NCBI GenBank assembly: GCA_026874595.1
Contig: CM049320.1
Location: 23,819,714 to 23,883,713 of the forward strand
Direction: 5' to 3'
From: Sipunculus nudus
Lineage: Eukaryota; Annelida; Sipuncula; Golfingiida; Sipunculidae
DNA: 64,000 nt
Shown here: positions 55,434 to 64,000 of the stretch, one piece after another
How positions within the stretch are numbered: position 1 is the stretch's first letter
Layout: each line of letters begins with the position of its first letter
Notes under the pieces: model-generated
Seen by the model: the letters and a program-made list of their open reading frames with translations, nothing else
Databases searched by the model: none
Told to the model about the DNA's origin: nothing
Made by a program: the position numbers and the translations under genes

Positions 55434-56259
55434 AACAAGTAGGTCATGGGTCATGCGCTCAGCCGACTGACATGTTGACAATGTGTCCTTGCACAGGCAA
55501 CTAATTAAGACAATGTAGGTGGCACCATTGTTCATGCATCTTAGCTTAAATTCATCAAGACCCATGGTTGCGCCACATGTCTGCAGAAACTGATGATACC
55601 CTTCATGATCAATATTCATGCAAAAAATCATAGTGATCAATGCATTAGTTGTTCAGAAACTTGAGCTTTTGTATCAAGTTTTTCATTATTCGGGGGGGAG
55701 GGGGTACTTCAGAGCCCAATAGCTTGAGGAATATGGATAACAGAGATCTAATTCCAGGTTTCCATGGAGACTTTTCCTGGACCTCTCTGGATATAAAGTT
55801 AGAAGATTCCAGGTCCAGCGGTTACGATTTGTGCCCTGTTAATAGATGACCACATCTTTAAAAGTCTCAAAAATAGAGAAAAAAATTGGTAAAAAAAATA
55901 CAGGTGGCGCCACCAGTCTGCAGAAACTGATGAAACACTCCATGATCAATATCCGTGCAAAGAATCATGGTAATCAATGCATTAGTTGTTCAGATACTTG
56001 AACTTTTGTATCAAATTTTTCATTATTCTGGGGGGGTACTTTGGAGCCCTATAGCTTGAAGAATATGGGTAACAGAGACCTAATTCCAGGTTTCGAAGGA
56101 GATTTTTTAGTTTAGATCCCCTCTGGATGTAAAGTAAGAAGATTCCAGGTCCAGTTGTTACGATTTGTGCCCGATTAACAGACAGACGGCCAGACAGCTG
56201 ATGGACAAAGAATGATTGCTATAGCTCAGATGATTTACAGTCAGCTGTCAGCTGAAAAC
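55434..56259 (-). mobile_element. Hairpin-ended element (family A), minus orientation
   Basis: Read on the minus strand it starts with the AGCTGAC...CATCTGAGCTATAG hairpin (plus 56259-56216) and ends GCTGAGCGCATGACCCATG (plus 55460-55442). It holds two units of the 33300-35110 type (GAATCTTC, TTTCTGCAGAC, GGTGGCGCCACC). No gene. Confidence 0.75.
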
Positions 56260-57335
56260 TCATATAATGGAAATGTCAATTCACTTTCAAGTTATATCTT
56301 TTACTTAACTATAACAAGTCTAATGAATTCTGTGTGAATGTCTAAAACCTGCTTGTTTTGTTTTCTTCAAGTGATAATCTCTTTTTTAGTTTAAAATTAG
56401 TCTCAGCTGAAAATTTTAAGCTTAGAGGAGGCATATGTTATGTAAAAGTCACAAAAATGTCAAAGGTGTGGTTGACACAACAGTAAACAGTTTGGCAAAC
56501 TCTAGTTGATAACTATCTGGTCGGAAAAAACCTCTTCTGTTCGATTTCTAAATTTTGTTTGGCATAATCTGGGATGAAATGGCCCGTGTTTTTAAAGTAA
56601 GTTTTAGTCCTCTGGCCATTCAAAGTCATGCATATTGAAAAGTGATTTTTAAGTTATTAACAGGACATAATCAGAAGCAATATTATGCCTATTCTTTCAT
56701 ACTATCAATTAAGTTTTGCTTTATACAAAAGTTTCCCAGCAAAACCATCCCTGCACACTGTCTCAGTACCTCGCATACGCCTGTTTAACATCTTGTTATG
56801 GCTCTGATTGTTGGTAAACACTGTCAGCGTGCATCTGTTTACCCTAACAAGGCCACGTGGTCCAATTGTGAGCAGCAACATGCAGTGATTACAGCGAGTG
56901 GGAACATATATCACATTTTTGGGGCCAAGTCAGTCAGGCATCCCCTGACTGACACAAGTTGGGGCTGACTGACTAAAGCACTGTATTAACACTCGTTTAC
57001 AGGAGTAAGCAAACAATTTCAGGTGATACTTTGGCAGGTACAAATTAATTTTAAGGGAAGAAGCAATCTGTGTTAATTCAACATGCTTTTTAGGTGATTG
57101 CACCCCTTAACATCCCAATACATTTGGGCCTGCATTGTGGGAAAGGACACATGTAAGTCCTGTTTTATAACCCTTTTTCAACAACATACTCTGTCAGGGA
57201 AAGATTTACATCCAATTTTAGTTTTGTAAAGTTGTCAAAAAGAGGCCAACACTTGGGGCATTTATACTGATGTTTCACAGCAAACTCTAATACAACTGCA
57301 TGATCATTACCAAGACCTGATCACTTTGACAACAA

Positions 57336-57453
57336 CTTATCTTGACAGTAAAAAGATCCCTCATTAGATGAGAAAACTTATCTTGACAGCAAAAAGATCC
57401 CTCATTAGATGAGAAAACAACTTATCTTGACAGTAAAAAGATCCCTCATTAGG
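57336..57453. repeat. Three tandem copies of a 41-44-bp unit
   Basis: CTTATCTTGACAG followed by T or C, then AAAAAGATCCCTCATTAG, begins at 57336, 57377 and 57421. The copies differ by one base and a 3-base insertion. Confidence 0.95.
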
Positions 57454-57527
57454 TTAAGTAAACCTATTCCATGTGCGTTTGTTGAGTGATGGGAGGATTT
57501 CACCCAGATCCCAGACTTTGCCCCGAT

Positions 57528-57554
57528 TTGATTGGCTGGTACACGTGACATCAT
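57528..57554 (-). promoter_or_regulatory. Candidate promoter-like cluster: CCAAT box and E-box
   Basis: On the minus strand this reads TGATGTCACGTG followed by GTACCAGCCAATCA: a perfect CACGTG E-box and a near-ideal NF-Y site (AGCCAATCA). Orientation and distance are compatible with a TAF10 promoter or intronic element, but no transcription start is shown. Confidence 0.3.
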
Positions 57555-57906
57555 GGACTGAATTTTACAAACAACTCAGATCTAGTAATGCATGTTGTTT
57601 TTATTCTCTGCTGAAAATTTGGGACTGACAGAGGCGGAAACAAAGTGCTTTTACTGAGATCTAGAATTTTTAGTCACAGGGGATTTCCCAGTTTTGATGT
57701 CACTGCTGATTTGACAGTGCTCATAGATGTGCCCATAGTTTTTGAACAAATCACACAACCTCCATGTTTTTAGTGGAAAAATAGATAGAAAAAATGTTTT
57801 TTATCCAGGAATTGGGCTCATTTTATGTAAAATCTATATTAATATTTTTTTCATAGGCAATTATTTTATATGATAATATAATGAGATCTGGAATACGTTT
57901 GCTTAC

Positions 57907-57961
57907 CATTAGATGAGAATAGGTGCCAGATGATCCTTGTTTCCTTTGTATTGGAATGCAT
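57907..57961 (-). CDS. Weak candidate for the TAF10 first coding exon
   Basis: Minus-strand ATG at 57961-57959, 18 codons and one base, then the strong donor GTAAGC. The phase-1 end fits the exon at 54690. The peptide (MHSNTKETRIIWHLFSSN) is not recognisable as TAF10, whose N-terminus is poorly conserved. Other start exons are possible, so treat this as a placeholder. Confidence 0.22.
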
Positions 57962-57994
57962 TATAGATGCTAAAGAAGTAATTCTAATGGATAA

Positions 57995-58280
57995 TATCAT
58001 CCAGGGCTCCACATTAACTTTTGAAAGTACTTTCCCAGTCAGGCAAGCAACATCTAGCTTTTACTTGCCCTTCATGAATTGTTACTTGCCCTATATCAAT
58101 CATTGAATGTATTTAAGAATACAAGCGTCCTTTTGCTGGCCTTTTGATAAAGGTTTATGTTGGACCCACTTGCCCAGTCGGGCAAGTACGAGGTGACTTT
58201 TAGTTGCCCTCCCACTATTTTCTTGAACTTTCACTTGTTCAGGGAAAGCTATAAACCGTTATATTGAGCCCTGTCATCTA
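57995..58280. repeat. Dispersed repeat with GGGCAAG / CTTGCCC words
   Basis: It starts CCAGGGCTCCACATTAACTT and contains several ACTTGCCC, TTGCCCT and CGGGCAAGTA words, ending near TATATTGAGCCCTG, which mirrors the start. It resembles a repeat common in marine invertebrate sequences. No coding role. Confidence 0.5.
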
Positions 58281-60799
58281 TTACAAAAAGAGCATAATAA
58301 GAGGATTGTGGTAACAGTTGTAACAACTGTCAAAAATTCACCACACACACAAACAAAACATTCTATTTGAATAAACACAACATTTGTATACAATCCTTTA
58401 TTTCCCCAACTATCCTGTGCAAAACAAGGATATTATAAAAGTGAACACAGATAACAGAGATTCTAAAATAATGCAGATAATAAACTATGTTTGATGCTTA
58501 ACTCCATTGCCTCATATGATAAGTAATCATATATAATGTGATATATAGTACAACCCATGCCCAATTGTATACTAATTATAAACCATAGTAAATGCAGATT
58601 TGTGTACAATAACCTTTGTGATACCACTGAGTGATTAACTATGTATAAAATACATTGATAAAATCTGAATTAATTTTAAGTAAATAAGATGTTACTATTG
58701 CTCGTTATTTAATTACATCAAGCACCTGCTTATGTGCATGCACTACCATCAAGCACCCTGCAAATATAATGTGGTTTATATTTACACTTTAATCTAAAAT
58801 ATACTACAATAACATACCATTAATAGTGTGTCTATATTTGACTGCTGTTTCCCCCTAATTTCTTTAATGACAGATTTTGTACAGGAGCCATTAAATACAA
58901 ACAGAACCCATCCAATCTGTACAGTTTCAAAAATCAGGAAAATTATTGCATTTTAATAATGGTCAACCATTATGTACACTACAACACTGGATGTTCAAAA
59001 TAGGAACTTCAGACGAGGTTTAGTTGAAAAGTATTCTTGGTAGTTATAAAAGCAAATATGACAGTTTTAAATAATAACTGGGAAAAGCATTATTCAATAT
59101 TTCTTGATCCAATCTATAGATTCATGGTGTTGATGTACACAATCACCCTGGGTCTCAGACTCTAAGTGTAGGTAAACAGCTGTCTAGACAGGGTTTAACA
59201 GAAGGCCTTAAAACAGTCACTGCTTAAATGTCTAAAATACTAAATAGGGATTTCAGAAGCAGTTTAAAATGATAGTATAGACACAGGATTTAAGCAACAA
59301 AACAAACAAATCTATATAGCAGATCTAATGACAGGATTAAAACTGATCATCCACATGTACTTGATAAAACAGATAAACAGGCAGAGCATTACTGAAATAA
59401 CTGAAATGCCGCTTTCAAACATATATGATATGCATTGAATAAAAATATTTCCCCTAAAGATCAATCTTTCAATAAATTTAACTTAATTTAATATACATAA
59501 AGCAAACCTGAAAGAATAATATTTGCATAAACATCTAATAAACATGAGACAGATAAACCGAACACTGATCCCCTAATATATATATGAAATGTCTGAGTAT
59601 TTGGTAAGTGTATGGTATTTGTTTTTTTGGTATATGTATGGTATTTGTTTTTTGGTATATGTATGGTATTTGTATACCTGACCTTTGGTATTTGTGCATG
59701 TAAAGAGTACAGACAATGATATATAAGGTAAAACTAGACATGAACGAGTAAATGATAAATATGTAAATAGTCAGCAGTATCAGAGACAGCCTTTGTATAA
59801 AAGACAAAAAGACATGAAATATTAAAAGAGAGATTGCATATATGCACAGTAAAGTTTAGAGATTCTTTCGAAATGTGTGAGTTCTTACCAAAAGGCTAAG
59901 AAACTGCTATTAGAAGGTAGGCAAAAAATTACAAAATCATTAAGAGATGTTATTTGAACAGAAGATAAAAAATGAAAAGAAAATACAGGATTGGAAATAA
60001 ATTATGAACATCTTTCTCATTGGCCTTCTGGTAATTTCACAAATTCATTAAAAGGATAAACTCATCAGGAATTCAACAGAAACTGACCAACTTCTAAAAC
60101 TTCTTTATAAATGTAATAGTACCTTACTCATGATAATTGTTCACAAATGTATGTTCCTATATAGGTGTGCTTTCTTAACTGAACAACCCTGTGTAATTGA
60201 TCCACTGCAAGGTTAAAATCATATACTTTAGCAAAATAAGTGTATTATTACTAATTATCTATTTATTATTTATACTAATCATTACAATAACTAAGGGTTA
60301 TATCATAACAGCACATGGCAAAATAATCAGAAATTTTCTACAATTTGTCTCGGCATATAAATCTCTAATATTAACTGTACTACTAACATTGATGACTAAT
60401 CAAGTGGGCTGAGGAAACCTCATCTCTGAAACCTTGCATCTATTTTAAAGCTCATGTAAAATTATCAACCATATGATAACCATATGGACATATACAAAAC
60501 TACATCCCTTTCTAGTATGGTAAAGTTCATTTCAATTCAGAATAAACCTGTCAGTTAAGGACATGTCACTTATTTGGATGATTCAGCAGTTTTCAGTATT
60601 ATTGCCTCATAAACAATTATATATGAACACTGTAAAGTGTAAATGCATGTAAATTTGATATGTAACAAACAGGGGTTCACCGAGATTCAAACCTTGAAAT
60701 TTCAGAAGTATAAAATCATTTTCCAATTTTAATATCACTGAACTCCCTTCTCCTGCAACATCTTGTTCCAGAACTTCCTATAAAACTAGATGCAGTTTA

Positions 60800-60848
<49 letters not shown>

Positions 60849-61195
60849 CAATACATTCTGTACATCTATGTACAACAGATCAATAACTTCCATCCAAAAG
60901 TAGTTGCCTCAACTGAAGAGGTTATGTTATCACACCTGTTGTTACCGGTAGGTCATTTGTGTGTTAGGGAAGAACTTGCAAAAGTTTCACAACCAATTTC
61001 CAGAAAACTTTGAGGTGTGGTAGCTGACAAGGATCAAGGAAGACATACAAGCCAGATTAGCTCAGTATTACCTCATGTTGTTGCAGATATGGATAATCCC
61101 AGAGAGGGGAAACCTATAGGATTGTTTTGCCTTGGCCGAGGTATGCGCTCTTTGTGTGCCTTTCTAGTTTCCTCTACAAACTTAGTTGTTTTATA

Positions 61196-61238
<43 letters not shown>

Positions 61239-61927
61239 TATATAATTAATATTCGTTTTAATAAAAACAACAATTTTAGTGAATCCATAACAAAAATATG
61301 AAACAAGGTTCCTGTTTAACAGTAGATCAAAAATATTTCCAACCCTGCAATACTTCACACGCTGGGGCCATACAGTTGTCATTGTAACTTGACATCACCT
61401 GTATATACTGGTAGCATTCTAGTTATATATATATACATATATGATACAAGTGCCAAGAACTGTACAACCACCAACCTCCTGTACCACAGTGTATAACACA
61501 CATGTACAAGTACATCAGTACATACCAGAGGCCATCTGCCGTATACCAATACCACTGATACAGATCATTAAAGTATGTGACCTGATCAGTATCATCAGCA
61601 TATTCCTATTGTCTATGTACATCATTTTATACTGTAACCTTAAAACAAGTTACTGACATACTGTATCAGGGGACCACCTAGTTCTTGTTGTTGCTTGTGT
61701 ATATTACTCCTTGCTCCTTATAAGACCTGTCAATTTGTATATATAAGGACCTACATGCTATATTGAATAGTATTTATATATGGTATTGTGTACCAATATA
61801 TTGGTATATACTAATCCATTGATTCCAGTCACAGTCTGTATGTGTCTTGAACAAAATTACAACACTGATCTATCCCAAACAAATCCTGAAATTTAATTAT
61901 GATGTATCATATCATCATATCAGCCTG

Positions 61928-61972
<45 letters not shown>

Positions 61973-63841
61973 TTCTTTAATAATCAATTCAAACAGATTG
62001 TATTTCGACATAAGTGATCACAAACTATTATGTATGCCCATCCAAAGAAGTCATATTAAACATCCCGATAAATATTCTTATTCTGTCACAGATAAAAGAA
62101 AGACGGGGCACAAAACGACCAACAACATTTAAACTTAACCTTGTGCAACAAATATGTGGCACAACTCCGCCATTATCTTGACCTTTCAGTGTGATGTACA
62201 AGTTAAATTGAATTTACTCTGTCAATATTTTAGTTATAGTTCTATAAAGCATGATAAAACGGATGATACATAAAATAATCTTTTGATAATTGATCATTGG
62301 TCTTCTTTTTTTATACTTCTTCAGTTTCCATACATATGCGCAACACATTATTTGGGCACACTACACTGCACGCATTATACAGCTTCATTGGTAAAATGCC
62401 GTATCACTGAACAAACAGATTATAAATTAAAGTTGGTTACTATTTATTTTCAATGTTCCTTTCCTTTTTTTAACATAAAGCTAATACTTCCATGAGTCCA
62501 TAAAATACAGGGAATATAATATTTGTGCAACATGTCTACTACATATTATGAATAGTTCACAATGTTAAAATACTGCATATTTTCAGCTTATGGAGGACCA
62601 CAAAAATGACATCCAAAACCAAATTACAGCACCAATGTTTTGATTGCATACTTTCCCAAATGTTATTTATAAACTGTAAACAAACACGCTAAAATTTCCA
62701 GTAAAAAAAAATCATTAAATGCGGTAAAAACAGTATCAGTGACCACTCAAGCAATATGACTACCCTTTCAACCAGACCACTCTTAGTCACTTGTAAGTTT
62801 CAGAACTAAATATGCTTGATTTGAATATTTTGCATATCTGAGACACCCTTGGGCATTCAATCTCTCCTCTTTATCACAATTACAGAATTTGCATGGAGGG
62901 GACATAACAGAACCTTTGGTAGCAAAAATATATCCTAATAAGGCAAAGTTAAGTTTTAAACTACATATATTAATTATCTTTTGCAGGAGTTTCCATGTTC
63001 AGAAAAAAAGTTTATCAAGGATATTTCTTATCAGCCAGAACTATTTTGTGCATTTGAGCACACATATATATCCCTATACCACTGTAAGTCAGGAGTCTTT
63101 TTAAGTAGAGACATAACAGTATATATGCTGACGGATGCATAGAAAACCAAGTTTAATATTTAATTTCACTATTAAGTACTTTAGTCATAACCTGAAAATT
63201 CTCTAAAATAATGAGATCAAATTATTTTCATACCTGGCAGTCTCCTAACTGAACCATTGTACAGGTCACCTCTGTAGCAGTCAGTGCAATTTGATCATAA
63301 TAACAGTGCCATTGCACATTTACCATTTGCAGTCATTTATTAGCCTTATCATCTTAACTATCCAGAGTAATAATATCCTCGGTCTATAACTGTATGCCTC
63401 TGCACATCTGGCCAACAATTTTCGATTATAAGTCATCATGGAAATTAAAGGTTGGTAATTTCGCTGTGTAAATTTATATCTGGTTAATGGTTATAAATGT
63501 ACCAAATTATTGTGTCCCTATTTGTGCCGATGGGAGCTGCAACAATGGCCATAATGGATGATCTTCAATTAAAGCATGGCAAAAACCTAATTCATGATTT
63601 GAATATACCATAGTTCTAATATTAAGCTCTGATGTGGACATTGTAACATTAACTTAGTTCTTGAACACACCTGAGAGTTCATACATGCCATGTGATGTCT
63701 CTGCACATATTTTACCCATAATGCTCTGGTGAGAGGCTTGCTAGAAATTACGAAGCTCATTTATCATCTGATCTGTTGTTTCCTTCTTGAATAGTATTAT
63801 TTAAAGAATACTCTGATAAATTTCAGCTAGCATTAACATTG
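58281..63841. other. AT-rich intergenic or 3'-UTR-like sequence without recognised exons
   Basis: Both strands were read for domain peptides and none was found. A minus-strand AATAAA (plus 58397-58402) may mark the 3' end of a gene lying beyond 64000. (AT)n microsatellites are at about 60800-60843, 61199-61234 and 61930-61969. A TATGGTATTTGT-type short repeat is at 59620-59675. Confidence 0.5.
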
Positions 63842-64000
63842 CCCTTAAAGGTGCCCATTCACCTACCTTTTGAAAATGTATTAATGAGATTTCTGGCTTC
63901 CTTTGTGTATATATTAATGATCTAAGGGTAATTTTGATTGTGAAAAGTGCTTATAATGCCTTCATAAAGGAGGTATGATCTGGTTTATCAACAACATGTT
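63842..64000 (+). repeat. Second copy of the 42937-43090 repeat, cut by window end
   Basis: Shares AAGGTG.CCATTC, CACCTTTTGAAAA-like, TTTCTGGCTTCC and AATGATCTAAGGGTAATTTT in order with the copy at 42937. Confidence 0.85.

Noticed and set aside
56705-56914. Minus-strand ORF of 69 codons in a GC-richer patch, possibly an exon
   Set aside because: No conserved motif and no phase-consistent splice sites joining it to TAF10.
57470-57554. Alternative TAF10 first exon starting at the ATG-ATG beside the E-box
   Set aside because: The phase would fit, but the donor (GTTTAC) is poor and the frame overlaps promoter-like elements. Kept only as a remark.
60197-60412. Hydrophobic ORF of 71 codons (possible membrane protein)
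   Set aside because: AT-rich DNA yields Ile/Leu/Phe-rich frames by chance; no neighbouring exon or conserved motif supports it.
61073-61306. ORF with a poly(Ile-Tyr) run
   Set aside because: It is the translation of an (AT)n microsatellite.

Overview
The window is animal genomic DNA: AT-rich and intron-rich, with no prokaryotic gene structure. The very abundant repeats carrying CGTC/TGTC tracts and terminal hairpins resemble those I associate with lophotrochozoan, especially molluscan, genomes. That assignment is an inference. Two protein-coding genes can be supported, and both had to be assembled from short exons by splice signals, intron phase and protein similarity. Almost all long single-frame ORFs are chance or repeat-derived.

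Positions 1-44400 (+ strand) hold most of a mosaic type I membrane receptor whose first exon(s) lie before the window or are unrecognised. Visible order: SRCR domain 1 (1514-2727, two exons), a beta-rich extracellular module I cannot name (3578-4093, one exon), a Thr/Pro linker (5768-5836), SRCR domain 2 (7155-12932, two exons), a second copy of the beta module split over three exon positions (13612-23755), a probable small Cys-containing exon (26028-26147), a divergent C-type-lectin-like domain (26526-27949, two exons), a Thr/Pro stalk (41490-41627), a transmembrane helix (43484-43586) and a 24-residue basic tail ending at 44400. Nearly all introns are phase 1. The visible part totals about 868 codons. 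The middle third of the second beta module is encoded by two homologous exons (17933-18101 and 20751-20907) that both start in phase 0 and end in phase 1. Using both, or neither, breaks the frame, so they are predicted mutually exclusive exons. One variant carries three clustered N-glycosylation sequons and the other none. This is the most interesting signal in the window.

Positions 44401-50430 hold the receptor 3' region (several possible poly(A) signals, clusters of RFX/X-box-like palindromes, a mixed set of repeats and a piggyBac-type MITE).

Positions 51412-54690 (- strand) encode the conserved part of TAF10, a TFIID/SAGA subunit, in four exons, convergent with the receptor. Its N-terminal exon is not secure; one weak candidate is at 57907-57961. 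The rest, to 64000, is AT-rich intergenic or 3'-UTR-like DNA without recognisable exons.

The receptor introns are packed with mobile elements: several copies of a hairpin-ended element of about 0.8-3.7 kb (best pair 8774-11416 and 13826-16448), composite repeats with a recurrent GGTGGCGCCACC palindrome, tRNA-type SINEs, a broken Ty3/gypsy protease fragment, and a 1.4-kb element with perfect 25-bp terminal inverted repeats and a TA target duplication inserted in another repeat.
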